Shown here piece after piece: positions 17,279-26,767 of a DNA stretch of 64,000 nt. This DNA comes from Halorhabdus sp. BNX81. GTDB taxonomy: Archaea > Halobacteriota > Halobacteria > Halobacteriales > Haloarculaceae. Under the pieces are notes generated by a model. The model did no database searches, was not told the DNA's origin, and saw only the letters and a program-made list of their open reading frames with translations. The stretch spans positions 62,001 to 126,000 of the forward strand of contig NZ_CP107254.1 in the NCBI RefSeq assembly GCF_029229925.1, written 5' to 3'. The position numbers and the translations under genes are program-made. How positions within the stretch are numbered: position 1 is the first letter of the stretch; each line of letters opens with the position of its first letter.

Positions 17279-19426
17279 GTGAACCGCCGCCAATTTGTCA
17301 CGCACGTCGGTGCCGCTGGGATTGCTGGCGTCGTCGACTATCAGTCGGCGGCCCAGACAGACCAACCGCAGTATCGGGTAGACAGTGACGGGTTCGAGCG
17401 GCTGACCGATCAGGGCGCTGAAGCACTCACGGTCAGGGGAGTCAATCTTGGGATGGCAAAGCCGGGATATTTTCCCGGTCATGCTGCTATCGACCGGGCG
17501 GAGTACGATCGCTGGCTTTCCGCTATCGGGCAGATTGCCAACGTTGTCCGGACGTTTAGCATTCATCCACCTGAATTCTACCGCGCGCTTCGGGCGTACA
17601 ACGACGCTGCCGACGAACCGCTGTTGTTGCTCCAGGGCACGTGGGTTCCGACTGCGGACTTACACGAATCGGGGGACGCCACTGCAGTCACGTCGACGGT
17701 GGATCCGAAACTCCGCCACACTGTTGACGTTATCCATGGGGACACGACGATCCCTGAACGATCTGGGCTTCCGAGTGGCACCTTCGACGCCGACGTAAGC
17801 GACGTCACCCTCGGGTATCTGTTCGGTATCGAGTGGCCGCCGGCGGTCGTTGCCGGAACGAATCAGGCGGCTACTGACGGCGAGTTCAACGGATCGTACG
17901 TCCAGACCACGGGTGGATCGCGGTTCGAACAGTGGCTCGCCGGCCGGCTTGACGTGCTCGCTTCCTACGAGGGCGACACCTATGGCGTCCAGCGCCCGTT
18001 GTCGTTCGTTAACTGGGTTCTCACCGATTCGCTCGAACACCCATACGGGCCGTATCGGACTGCAGATGCGGATGGTGTCGACCCCGACGCGATCGTTTCG
18101 ACCGAGGACTTCGATCCGGGAATCTTCGCCTCCTATCACGTCTATCCGTACTATCCGGATCTGTTGAACGAGACGCCGTCGTACCTCAACCACACCGACC
18201 ACCGGGAAGAGGCAAACAGTTACGCGGGATATCTGGCTGACCTGGTCGCGGAGACCGACCAGCCGGTGGTGATCGGCGAGTTCGGCGTCCCGAGTTCACG
18301 CGGGATCGCCCATCGTCACGTCCATGGGCGGGACATGGGTCGCCATACCGAGCGTGAGCAGGGTGAGATCGTCGCCGCGATGTACCAGGACATCCTCGCG
18401 TCGGGGGCGGTGGGTGGCGTCGCCTTTTCCTGGCAAGACGAGTGGTTCAAGCACACGTGGAATCTCGACGCACGATCGGTCCCCGGGCGACGCCCTCATT
18501 GGTCGAACATCGAAACGCCGGAACAGCGCTTTGGGCTCATGGCATTCGAATCGCCGGAGACGATCACACTCGATGGGTCATCCGAAGACTGGGAGGATGC
18601 AACGGTACATCGACCCGACGATCGGACGCTCACTGGGCTCGCCGTCACCCACGATCTCGAAGGACTCGCGGTTCGGCTGGCGTTCGACTCGCTCCCGGAC
18701 CCGATGCGATGGGACCAGTTGAGCGAGATCGTAACGATCGGGCTCACGGGGCGCGAGCAGCCCCTCCCGATTGGCTCTGGACTCACGTCGACGGCGGATT
18801 TCGTCGTCGAACTGGGCGGGCCTGGCGATTCCAGACTACTGGTCGAGTCCTCTTACGACGCCTTCGCTCGTGAGTACGGCGAGGATGCAGGACTCGATCT
18901 CGGGGCCTATCGTGACGGCAGTGCCGGGTTCGTTCCCGTCCGCGAACCCATCAACCTCGGGTACTCGGTCCCAGTGACTGACGAGGAAGTCCCGTTCGAG
19001 GCTGTCGAAACCGGCCAACTCCGGTACGGGAACGGGAATCCCGACGCTGGGGACTACGACTCCCTGACTGACGTACACGTCGATACCGAACAGGACGTGA
19101 TCGAACTCCGTCTCCCATGGGTTCTGCTAAACGTTGCTGATCCGTCCTCGAAACAACGAATCGTGACCGAGTGGGATGGGGGTCTCGACACCACCGATTT
19201 CGAGGGGATTCACGTCGCCGCAGCGACCTACGACGCCAGCGGTGATGGGTCGACGAACACTGCGAGCGGAGTCGATCCGATCGAACAGGCCATTCCCGGG
19301 GTGACCGAGGCCCACCTCGAAACGACGACGTACACCTGGGAGTCATGGTACCGGCCCGATTACGAGGAGCGGCTGAAGGAGTCCTATCACGTCCTCGATC
19401 GGACCAACTGGGGCGAGAGTGACTGA
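17279..19426 (+). CDS. Tat-exported glycosidase-like protein, paralogue 3, lipobox lost
   Basis: About 715 residues from GTG 17279. It has the same architecture as paralogues 1 and 2, with candidate catalytic Glu185 (FGIEWPP) and Glu334 (VVIGEFGVPSSRG) conserved and the same beta-sandwich tail. The Tat motif NRRQF remains, but the lipobox Gly-Cys of the others (GVAGCQS) is Asp-Tyr (GVVDYQS). No cysteine is available for lipid attachment, so the protein is probably released or held by an uncleaved signal. It is the most diverged of the three, with scattered substitutions throughout. It is convergent with the methyltransferase gene, the two stop codons lying almost side by side. Confidence 0.78.
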   Translation: MNRRQFVTHVGAAGIAGVVDYQSAAQTDQPQYRVDSDGFERLTDQGAEALTVRGVNLGMAKPGYFPGHAAIDRAEYDRWLSAIGQIANVVRTFSIHPPEFYRALRAYNDAADEPLLLLQGTWVPTADLHESGDATAVTSTVDPKLRHTVDVIHGDTTIPERSGLPSGTFDADVSDVTLGYLFGIEWPPAVVAGTNQAATDGEFNGSYVQTTGGSRFEQWLAGRLDVLASYEGDTYGVQRPLSFVNWVLTDSLEHPYGPYRTADADGVDPDAIVSTEDFDPGIFASYHVYPYYPDLLNETPSYLNHTDHREEANSYAGYLADLVAETDQPVVIGEFGVPSSRGIAHRHVHGRDMGRHTEREQGEIVAAMYQDILASGAVGGVAFSWQDEWFKHTWNLDARSVPGRRPHWSNIETPEQRFGLMAFESPETITLDGSSEDWEDATVHRPDDRTLTGLAVTHDLEGLAVRLAFDSLPDPMRWDQLSEIVTIGLTGREQPLPIGSGLTSTADFVVELGGPGDSRLLVESSYDAFAREYGEDAGLDLGAYRDGSAGFVPVREPINLGYSVPVTDEEVPFEAVETGQLRYGNGNPDAGDYDSLTDVHVDTEQDVIELRLPWVLLNVADPSSKQRIVTEWDGGLDTTDFEGIHVAAATYDASGDGSTNTASGVDPIEQAIPGVTEAHLETTTYTWESWYRPDYEERLKESYHVLDRTNWGESD

Positions 19427-19427
19427 C

Positions 19428-20054
19428 TTACTGTCGCTTCCGGAGTCGCCCACGCACGAACGGCCGGACCGGCGTGACGCCGAGTTCGAACCGGTCCATT
19501 TCGACGACGTCGAACGCCGACTCGCTCGCGAACCGTGAGGCTGTGCGTCGCGTGAGGTGACACCCGCCCGCGAGTCGTTTCCAGACGGGCGAGACGGCCG
19601 TCTGGACCGTCTCGCGCCAGCCGTCGTCGGCGACGTGTTCGAGAAAGCGGAACTCCCCGCCCGGTCGCAGCACCCGGCGAACCTCCGCGATCGACGCCGG
19701 AACGTCCTCGACCGTACAGAACACCATCGACGAGACGACCGCGTCGAAGTGATCGTCCGGGAAGGGGAGGTCGGCCGCACCGGCGTCGTGAAGCTCGATC
19801 CCAGCAGTGGCGTCTGCGGTCCGATCGCGCGCTCGCCGACGCATGTGCGGATCGGGTTCGATGGCGTGAACCGTCGCGCCCTCGAAGTAGGGGAACATCG
19901 CGCCGGTGCCCGCACCGAGATCCAGCACGACGCCGTCGAGGCCGTCGGCGAGGTATTCCCGATGCGGGTCGAGGATCGTCCGCTCGGCGTGGGCCATCGC
20001 CGGGTCGTAGATCGCCGCAAACAGCGGGTGGGCGGGGGCGGTGTCCTGGCTCAT
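19428..20054 (-). CDS. Class I SAM-dependent methyltransferase
   Basis: 208 residues. A Rossmann-type methyltransferase of the Methyltransf_11 kind: motif I VLDLGAGTGAMFPYF, acidic loop AIEPDP, then LPFPDDHFDAVVSSMVFC and EVRRVLRPGG. The N-terminus (HPLFAAIYDPAM) is typical of small UbiE-like or phospholipid/thiol methyltransferases. The substrate cannot be assigned from sequence. It is transcribed toward the glycosidase-like cluster but shares no obvious operon with it. Confidence 0.85.
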   Translation of the reverse strand: MSQDTAPAHPLFAAIYDPAMAHAERTILDPHREYLADGLDGVVLDLGAGTGAMFPYFEGATVHAIEPDPHMRRRARDRTADATAGIELHDAGAADLPFPDDHFDAVVSSMVFCTVEDVPASIAEVRRVLRPGGEFRFLEHVADDGWRETVQTAVSPVWKRLAGGCHLTRRTASRFASESAFDVVEMDRFELGVTPVRPFVRGRLRKRQ

Positions 20055-20174
20055 TGCAGGTGGTTGGATCGCTGGATTCCTGACTCTTGGTTTTCCGGCC
20101 GTTCTTGACTCCGCCGGATCCCGGGATGGGGTAACACCGGCGAACTCAGGCCCGGATCCACGACGGTATCAGCC

Positions 20175-22727
20175 TCAGTACGTCTCCCGCAGGTGACGGA
20201 CCGAGAGGTCGTTCCGCAACCGGGCTCCGACGAGTCCGTCACGGAGATCGTCGTACGAATCGAAGGTGATCGTCCGGTGTTCGCCGGGTGCGAGGTGGAT
20301 GTAGTTGTCCGAAAACGACCCACGGAGGTCGCCCACGTCGAGTTCGACGAACAGCGCGGCGCGTTCGCTCGTCAGTGTCACGGCAGTACCGTCGATCTCC
20401 CACGTAACGTCCGTCTCGGGCAGGTCCAGTGCCTTGTAGTCCGCGAAAAAGGCCTCGGCGGGGAAGGTGTCGCCTGGAACGTCGTGTTCGGTGGACAACG
20501 AGTCACCCGAGCCGTCGAACTCGGCGCGGACCATGATCGCCGACGGATCGACGCCAGCCGGGAGGTCGTCGCGGTCGATAGTCTCTATGGCCGTACTTTC
20601 CTGGGACGCAATATCGACGTCGATGGTCCGTTCTTCGATGACGTCGCCGTCGAAGGTGACGACCCTGAGGTCGATCGTTCCCGAAAGCGGGCGGGGCTTG
20701 TCGCTGGTGAGCCACAGCGTCTGGGCGGTGATCTCGCCCCACTCCTCCCGGTCGCTGTCGGCCTGTGCGTTGTCGCCGCCGGTGTCGGCATCGAACTCGG
20801 GGTGAAAGGAGAGCAACACCGGGGCGTACTGGCGTCGGGCCGCGTACTGCTGGGCCTTCCACTTGCCGTCGTACTCGATCGAGGCCCAGGAGGCCACCGG
20901 CCAGAGGTCGTTGAGTTGCCAGTACAGCGTCCCCATCGTCGTGGGTTTGCGCCGCCGCCAGTACTCGATGGCGGTGGTCATGGCCTCGGCCTGGAGGAGT
21001 TGGCTGAGATAGACGAAGTCCGCGAAGTCGAAGGGGACCCGGAAGTACGAGGCAAGCCGCGTGAGGATGGTCGCGTTCCCGCCGGGGTTGCGCTGGTGGT
21101 GCTCCATCATCGGCGCGGTCGGGTTGAAATCTCCTGGGTCGAGGACCGTCTCCAAGGACTCTATCGAGGGAAACGACTGGTAGCCGAACTCCGAGACGAA
21201 CCGTGGCTCGGTCGTATAGTAGTTCTCGAAGGGCTGGCCCTCGTGCCAGACCGCCCAGTAGTGGATATCGCCTTTCTCGAAGGTATAGGGGTCTTCGGCG
21301 TCGGGGCCGCTTGAGGGCGAGCCCGGCCAGTACGTCCGTGACGGGTCCTCCTCGCGAACAGTCGCGCCGATGGTCTCCGTATAGAGGGCTTCGTAGTCCG
21401 TGACGTGTTCGGCGTGGGCGTCGTGATCGGCGAACCAGTTGTGGAGTGCCTCCTCGTTCTCGTTGTTCCCACACCACAGCGCGATCGACGGGTGGGTGGC
21501 GAGCCGACGCACCTGATAGCGGACCTCGTCTTCGACGCTTGCCAAGAACGCCTCGGTGGCGGGGTACAGCGAACACGCGAACATGAAGTCCTGCCAGACG
21601 AGGATGCCCTGCTCGTCACAGCGGTCGTAGAAGTCCTCACTCTCGTAGTAGCCGCCGCCCCAGACCCGGAGCATGTTCATGTTCGCGTCGGCAGCCGAGC
21701 GGAGCAGGTGTTCGTATCGATCGGGGGTTACGTCGCCGTACATCGGCGCGACCGGGATGGTGTTTGCCCCCTTCGCGTAGATCGGCGTGTCGTTGACCTC
21801 GAAATAAAACGCGGTACCGTCCTCGTCGGGGTCGACGACGAGATCCAGGTCCCGGAAACCGACGCGATCCGTGACTGTCTGCTCCGTTTCGCCGTCCCTG
21901 ACCGTTACGGCGAGCTCATACAGCGGCTGGTCGCCGTAGCCGTTGGGCCACCACAACTCGACGTCCTCGACGGAGAGCGTGAGCGGGACTTCCTGCTGGC
22001 CGTCCGTCAGGGCGACTGTCTCGGTCACGCTTCCGTCGGCGACTGACGCTGCGAGTTCGTACTCGCCCGCCGCGGGCGCGTCGATTCCGACCCGGACGGT
22101 GACATCGATTCCCGAACCCGTGTGATCCTGCGCGGTCTTGGTGTAGGTGAGCCGCGGGCTGGAGTAGGCAATCAGCGAGATGTCACGGTAGATCCCCATG
22201 GTCGGCAGGACCGGCCCCCAGTCCCAGCCGTAGTGACACTGGGCCTTCCGCACGAACGGCCGACCGGGTTGCTCGACCGGATAATGGGTGTGTGGGATCT
22301 CGTAAGGGTGGGCCGCCATCTGCTCGATGCCGTACTCGACCGGCGAGCGGAACTGGACGGTGATCTCGTTGGTTCCGGGTTCCAGCGCCTCGGCCACGTC
22401 GAACTCGTGGCCGACGTGCATGTTGCTCGACTCGCCGACGACCTCGCCGTTGACCAGCACAGTCGCGACTGTATCCAGCCCCTCACACTGCAAGCGCACA
22501 CGGTCCTCATCGAGGAATTCCGGGTCGACGTCGACCGTGCGGCGGTACTCCCAGTCGGTTTTACCCACCCACTGGACGTCGAGTTCGTTGTCCGCGTAGA
22601 ACGGATCGTCGATCTCGCCGTTTTCGAGCAGATCCGTGTAGACGCCACCCGGAACCGTCCCGTCGAGCCAGGCGTCATCGTCCTGCGCCCGGAACTGCCA
22701 GCGGCCGTTGAGGGGGATTTTTTGCAT
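20175..22727 (-). CDS. Beta-mannosidase (glycoside hydrolase family 2)
   Basis: 850 residues, a complete GH2 enzyme. It has an N-terminal jelly-roll sugar-binding domain (LNGRWQFRAQDDDAW...GTVPGGVYTDLL), an immunoglobulin-like domain, a (beta/alpha)8 barrel and C-terminal beta domains. The acid/base Glu lies in LWCGNNENEEAL and the nucleophile Glu in FVSEFGYQSFPS. The CHYGWDWGP stretch is characteristic of the beta-mannosidase subgroup. It removes non-reducing-end beta-mannose from manno-oligosaccharides. There is no signal peptide, so it is probably cytoplasmic. Its closeness to the glycosidase-like lipoproteins hints at a shared mannose-containing polymer, but this is only positional. Confidence 0.92.
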   Translation of the reverse strand: MQKIPLNGRWQFRAQDDDAWLDGTVPGGVYTDLLENGEIDDPFYADNELDVQWVGKTDWEYRRTVDVDPEFLDEDRVRLQCEGLDTVATVLVNGEVVGESSNMHVGHEFDVAEALEPGTNEITVQFRSPVEYGIEQMAAHPYEIPHTHYPVEQPGRPFVRKAQCHYGWDWGPVLPTMGIYRDISLIAYSSPRLTYTKTAQDHTGSGIDVTVRVGIDAPAAGEYELAASVADGSVTETVALTDGQQEVPLTLSVEDVELWWPNGYGDQPLYELAVTVRDGETEQTVTDRVGFRDLDLVVDPDEDGTAFYFEVNDTPIYAKGANTIPVAPMYGDVTPDRYEHLLRSAADANMNMLRVWGGGYYESEDFYDRCDEQGILVWQDFMFACSLYPATEAFLASVEDEVRYQVRRLATHPSIALWCGNNENEEALHNWFADHDAHAEHVTDYEALYTETIGATVREEDPSRTYWPGSPSSGPDAEDPYTFEKGDIHYWAVWHEGQPFENYYTTEPRFVSEFGYQSFPSIESLETVLDPGDFNPTAPMMEHHQRNPGGNATILTRLASYFRVPFDFADFVYLSQLLQAEAMTTAIEYWRRRKPTTMGTLYWQLNDLWPVASWASIEYDGKWKAQQYAARRQYAPVLLSFHPEFDADTGGDNAQADSDREEWGEITAQTLWLTSDKPRPLSGTIDLRVVTFDGDVIEERTIDVDIASQESTAIETIDRDDLPAGVDPSAIMVRAEFDGSGDSLSTEHDVPGDTFPAEAFFADYKALDLPETDVTWEIDGTAVTLTSERAALFVELDVGDLRGSFSDNYIHLAPGEHRTITFDSYDDLRDGLVGARLRNDLSVRHLRETY

Positions 22728-22865
22728 GTCCTCCCTTGCGCCGGGTGTCCATTAGGCGTTGCCGTCGGCTGGCGGGTGATACAGGACTGTTCCGACAGTC
22801 CCAGTCTTCGGTGGGCGGATAGCGTGAACCGGGTGCTTTACCATCTGGGAGATACAGACACGGGT

Positions 22866-23075
22866 ATGAACGGATTCACGGATCGATTCAGCGACCGACT
22901 CGAACCCCTTGGCACCGCGACGGGCGTCTTTCTCATCGTGATGAGTCTCGCGACGGTCGTCGGGATGCCCTGGAACACGAACGGGAGCGCACTGGTCTCG
23001 ATCATGCAACTGCTCGGGATCGTGGGCACGGCTGCCATCGGCGCAGGACTTATCTGGCTCGCCCGGACGGAATAA
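22866..23075 (+). CDS. Small two-helix membrane protein
   Basis: 69 residues from ATG 22866. Two hydrophobic helices (TGVFLIVMSLATVVG and SIMQLLGIVGTAAIGAGLIWLA) flank a short polar loop with PWNTNGS. This type of small membrane protein is common in haloarchaea and has no known function. The frame is open far upstream, but only the ATG at 22866 begins protein-like sequence. Confidence 0.7.
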   Translation: MNGFTDRFSDRLEPLGTATGVFLIVMSLATVVGMPWNTNGSALVSIMQLLGIVGTAAIGAGLIWLARTE

Positions 23076-23104
23076 CGGCCCGCTCCCCTCCGGTTTCGCG
23101 ACGA

Positions 23105-24169
23105 CTAGCCTTTTCTCGGCAGGTACGCCATCCCGAGCAGCATCGCGGCGGCGAGTCCGCTGAAAATCGTCACGCCCCAGAGGCCGTTTTTCCGCTCGGT
23201 GAAATACGCCTGGTCGTCGAGTTGCTGTTGATACGTGTCGTAGGCGTCCCCTCGGGGCAGGATCTGGACCTGTGAGGAGCCACTGAAGTGCGTGAAGTAG
23301 GGCTGGTCGGCGAGCGTGATGTTCGCCCCTTCGGAGAAGCGAACTGTCTCCGTGCGGACACCGTCCCACGCGAGCGTGACGCCGTCGGCTGTGACGCGTT
23401 CGATTGTCGTTTCGTTGCCCGCATAGTGGATCGCTTCTCCCTCTTCAAAGCTCGCGGTGTCGGCCGCGGGCAGGTACGTCTCGAGTGGCGTCGTCGCGTT
23501 GTCGGGTCGACTGACCACCGACTCGACATCCTCGACCGTCACGGTCTCGTTGTACACAGTGCTATCGCGGGCAAGTCGCCCCTCGACGTCGAACTGTTGG
23601 ACGAACGTGACTGCGGAGGGATCCGTGGCGTTCTCGACGGCTACCAGGTACGGCTCAGCCCAGGTGAGTTCGATCCCGTCGGCGTTGATGGCCGTGATCG
23701 TCGTCTCGTTGTTCCGGTAGGCGAGCGTGTCGCCGACGGCCACGCTCTCGTTCATCGAGGCGTTCTCGACGTGGGTAAGCGTCGCCGTTGGCGGGTCGGC
23801 CGAGGTGTTGACCCCGACTCGGTAGGTCCCGTTCTCGTAGGCGAACGTCGAGCCGTCGGCGAGCGTGCTCGACCATCGTGCCCGCTGGCCATCCCACTGG
23901 ACTTCCAGCGGCGAGACGGTGGTATCGTTCTCGAAAGTCACAGTGAACGTCGCGGATTCGTTCGTCCAGGAGAGCGCTCCGGAATCGCCGTCAGCGTCGA
24001 CGTTCTCGACCGTGTAGGTCCGATCGCCGACGTCGAGGTTTGCCCCGGCCGCGTACTCGTCGCCAGCCAGTGACACTGTCGGCTGCTCCGCGATGCCGAT
24101 GAAAGCGTACGCTGAGACCCCGACGAGAATGAAAAACGCGGCATAGATCGCGCCAGCGCGTCGTTGCAT
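23105..24169 (-). CDS. Exported membrane-anchored protein of unknown function
   Basis: About 354 residues from ATG 24169; an upstream in-frame extension has no signal-like character. An N-terminal helix (YAAFFILVGVSAYAFIG) acts as signal or anchor. A long extracellular region rich in Thr, Asn and Asp follows, with repeated units: a VGDRTYTV-, VGDTLAYRNNETTI- or EGEAIHYAGNETTI-like strand, then ...ADGIELTW or ...ADGVTLAW. A second helix (GVTIFSGLAAAMLLGMAYL) lies at the C-terminus with basic residues inside. The three repeats suggest tandem small beta domains on the cell surface. Many N-glycosylation-type NxT/S sequons are present. Not recognised. Confidence 0.75.
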   Translation of the reverse strand: MQRRAGAIYAAFFILVGVSAYAFIGIAEQPTVSLAGDEYAAGANLDVGDRTYTVENVDADGDSGALSWTNESATFTVTFENDTTVSPLEVQWDGQRARWSSTLADGSTFAYENGTYRVGVNTSADPPTATLTHVENASMNESVAVGDTLAYRNNETTITAINADGIELTWAEPYLVAVENATDPSAVTFVQQFDVEGRLARDSTVYNETVTVEDVESVVSRPDNATTPLETYLPAADTASFEEGEAIHYAGNETTIERVTADGVTLAWDGVRTETVRFSEGANITLADQPYFTHFSGSSQVQILPRGDAYDTYQQQLDDQAYFTERKNGLWGVTIFSGLAAAMLLGMAYLPRKG

Positions 24170-24265
24170 ACCTTCTCGGTCGGCGTGTCCGCCCAATAAT
24201 CGTTTTGGCACCGGCCAATTGGGTCGATTCCTTCGGGCGGACGCTTCCGGGATAGAACGGCTGTC

Positions 24266-25546
24266 CTACGCAGGCCGGGGCCGAGGAAGCACTCGATGCC
24301 GGCGCGGCGGCACCAGGAAGTTCCCGCGATGCGTGGTGAAGATGTACTCCAGGATGCCGTTGTTGACCCGCTGGCGGATCGCCGGCTCGTCGGTCAGGTC
24401 GGCCCCGTTCATCGCCTCCCGGACGTCCTCGAAGGCCGTGATCCCACGTTGCAGCGACGGGAAATGAAGTGCGGCGACGTCGCCATCCGTCGACTCGACG
24501 TGGCGTCGCAGGAGTCGGACGTTACCGTCCTCGTCGCGGTTCGCCCGGGCGGCCTTCTGGGCGTGGCCGACTCGCCCGTGTTCGCGTGCGTGTTCGCGGA
24601 CGTTCTCGATCATCCTCGGTGTGAGCCCGCTCGAACTGCCCAGGTTCTCGCCGACGCCCTCGACGAGTCCGTCTTCGGCGTGGACGGGGCTGAACAGTTC
24701 CGCGACGCGCTGCTCGAAATTCTGTTCGCCGTACCAGTCTTCGAGGCGCTGGCGGAGCCGCGAGACGTGTTTGGTCGTCCCGCCGGCGAAGGGCCCCGAC
24801 TCGATCGTGACGTGGTCCTCCGTGGCCTGATTGCCACGGAACCCGGCCTCGAAACCCATGAACAGCGGCGACGCCTCCGGGACGGGCTTCGAATCCGGAA
24901 TCCCCGCGACGTCCTGGCGGTCGGCCGGTAGCCCGGGCCCGACGAATCCCGACCGGCGGTCGGCGACGGTCATGGCGTCCGTGATCGGGGCGTCGACGGT
25001 GACGCCGTTGACTTCGTCGCGCTCGCCCGTCAACGCCGCTTCGGCTTCGAGAATCACGTCCGCACGGTCGCTGGCGAGGTGAAGTAGGGCGTCCTGGGTG
25101 TCGAATTCGGGCTCCTCGAACGGCGAGAGGCGTCGCGGCGACGGTAGGTCGATGCCGTCGGGAAGCGACGCGTCGAAGCGCTCGAAGTACGCCGGCGAGT
25201 ACGCGATCGAGTAGATCAGCCCGTCGTTCGAGCGTTCGTAGGCTCGATCGAGCGTCCGAAGGGCGTCCCGAACCACCGTGCGGTCGGTGTCGGTCGGCGG
25301 TTCGTCCCCGTCGAGATTCACATACAGCAGCGACTGGTGGCGCGGAAGCGCCACGTTGCCGTGGTCGTCGGTTCGAACGCGGTCGTTCCAGGCGTGCTGG
25401 CGCTCGGGCAGCGTCGCGGGATCGTCGACGCCCGTCGGCACGGGCTCGTCAGTGATGTCGAGACACGCACTCAGTGCGGCCACGCCCCCGGTGGCGACGG
25501 CAGCCTTCAGGAACTGACGCCGGTCGAAATCCGATCGCGCTTCCAT
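24266..25546 (-). CDS. Tat-exported DyP-like heme peroxidase family protein
   Basis: About 426 residues from ATG 25546, just before the Tat motif (FDRRQFLKAAVATGG) and a possible lipobox (LSAC). The body resembles Dyp-type peroxidases of the EfeB kind: SLLYVNLDGD, AYSPAYFERF, LFMGFEAGFRGNQATED and FAGGTTKHVSRLRQRLEDWY with a C-terminal ...RGNFLVPPRRHR. DyP proteins bind heme, and in the EfeUOB system act on iron or heme outside the cell. The match is by pattern only and the proximal heme ligand cannot be named with certainty. It lies just downstream of an iron-binding-like lipoprotein on the same strand, which supports the iron link. Confidence 0.65.
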   Translation of the reverse strand: MEARSDFDRRQFLKAAVATGGVAALSACLDITDEPVPTGVDDPATLPERQHAWNDRVRTDDHGNVALPRHQSLLYVNLDGDEPPTDTDRTVVRDALRTLDRAYERSNDGLIYSIAYSPAYFERFDASLPDGIDLPSPRRLSPFEEPEFDTQDALLHLASDRADVILEAEAALTGERDEVNGVTVDAPITDAMTVADRRSGFVGPGLPADRQDVAGIPDSKPVPEASPLFMGFEAGFRGNQATEDHVTIESGPFAGGTTKHVSRLRQRLEDWYGEQNFEQRVAELFSPVHAEDGLVEGVGENLGSSSGLTPRMIENVREHAREHGRVGHAQKAARANRDEDGNVRLLRRHVESTDGDVAALHFPSLQRGITAFEDVREAMNGADLTDEPAIRQRVNNGILEYIFTTHRGNFLVPPRRHRVLPRPRPA

Positions 25547-25642
25547 CGAGGTCCCTTGACGGCCCGGGGGCAAAACCGCGTCGGCCGCGGCGAGCGCTGC
25601 GGTGGCCGCGGCCCACCGCCAGCGGTGCAGTCCTGGCTCACT

Positions 25643-26716
25643 TCACAGCGATAGCGTCACCGTCGGGACGTCGAAAAATGCCGTCTCGTAGCCCTCGTGT
25701 CGGGCGACCTGTGGCGGTGTCTCGACCGAGATCGACACCTCGCCGCCGTCGTGGCTCGTGGTTTCCCGCTGGTTGCCCTCGCGTGGCAGCGTCGTCCCGT
25801 AGTGATATCCCAGGTCGGGGTCGATCGTCCGGGTCAACTCCGCTTTAGCTCCCTTTTGCCCGTCGCGTTCCGGGGCCACGGCCAGTCCCATCCGCGAGAG
25901 TGCATAGCCGTTGTATCGCGTCCGGGGTGAGACCGCGAGGTACGCCCCCTCGCCGTCGACGCCCGCGGGCGGCTCGACGATCGTCGCCACGTAGCGCACG
26001 TCCGCAGCCATAGCTGTCACCGTCTCTCCCGGCAACTCCTCAGCAGTGGGGGCAATGCCGGTCGGGACGCGTTCCATCGCCATCGGATCGAGCGCGTCGC
26101 GCTCCCCGCCCCGATCGAGTCGGTCGAAGCGAATTTCCCGCATGGCACTCTCCTCGAACGTGAACTCGAACGTCGCCGTCGCTGGCTCGTCGAACCGTCC
26201 CGCGAACGCGCCCGTCGGGCGACTCGCCGTCGCGCCGACGCGGACTGCCACTTCGTAGTTCTCCCCGTCCTCGAGCCCCGCGAAGTTCGCGCCGTGGTGG
26301 ACTCCCATCGGTTGGGAGAGCATCGCATAGACCGTCTCCTCGGAGACGAGCGAGCCATCCCGGGTGATTTCGACGGCGACGCCGACGTCCGGGAGGACCA
26401 TCCCCGTCTCGGGATCCCAGACGGTCGCCATCAGGTGGACCGAGTCCGTCTCGTCGATCGACGTGCGCTCGGCGTCGGTGCCGGTGATCGTCCAGAACCG
26501 GTGTGGGTAGCTATACGAGAGCGCCACGGCGTAGTCGCCGCTCGTCTGTATGCCGACCACGTCCATCCCTTCGACGTGGCCCGGCACGTAGATCGCCTCG
26601 GGGCGGTCGTCGAGGACCGACGGGACCTCGATGGCCCGTGACTCCAGGGAGCCACACCCGGCGAGGGCGGTGGCGCCGACCGCCGATCCAGTCGCGAGAA
26701 ACTCCCGTCTGAACAC
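25643..26716 (-). CDS. Tat lipoprotein resembling P19/Tp34 periplasmic iron-binding proteins
   Basis: About 357 residues from GTG 26716 (a TTG at 26743 is less likely). The Tat signal FRREFLATG is followed by a lipobox (ALAGC). The first half has an immunoglobulin-like pattern with HLMATVWDPETGMVLPD, LSQPMGVHHGANFAGLEDGENYEVAVRVG, which matches the metal-site region of the Fe2+-transport P19/Tp34 family (Met and His ligands before a GxxY strand). The second half appears to be a second beta domain. It should sit on the outer face of the membrane and may capture divalent metal. It is grouped with the DyP-like gene downstream and a small membrane protein upstream. Confidence 0.65.
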   Translation of the reverse strand: MFRREFLATGSAVGATALAGCGSLESRAIEVPSVLDDRPEAIYVPGHVEGMDVVGIQTSGDYAVALSYSYPHRFWTITGTDAERTSIDETDSVHLMATVWDPETGMVLPDVGVAVEITRDGSLVSEETVYAMLSQPMGVHHGANFAGLEDGENYEVAVRVGATASRPTGAFAGRFDEPATATFEFTFEESAMREIRFDRLDRGGERDALDPMAMERVPTGIAPTAEELPGETVTAMAADVRYVATIVEPPAGVDGEGAYLAVSPRTRYNGYALSRMGLAVAPERDGQKGAKAELTRTIDPDLGYHYGTTLPREGNQRETTSHDGGEVSISVETPPQVARHEGYETAFFDVPTVTLSL

Positions 26717-26767
26717 GGTTGTAGTATAGCGCTCGGTCGCCAAAACGGGTTGGGTTCCCGGCGGTCG

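Noticed and set aside
20193-21314. 373-codon open frame antisense to the beta-mannosidase gene
   Set aside because: No protein-family character; the GH2 gene on the other strand is complete.
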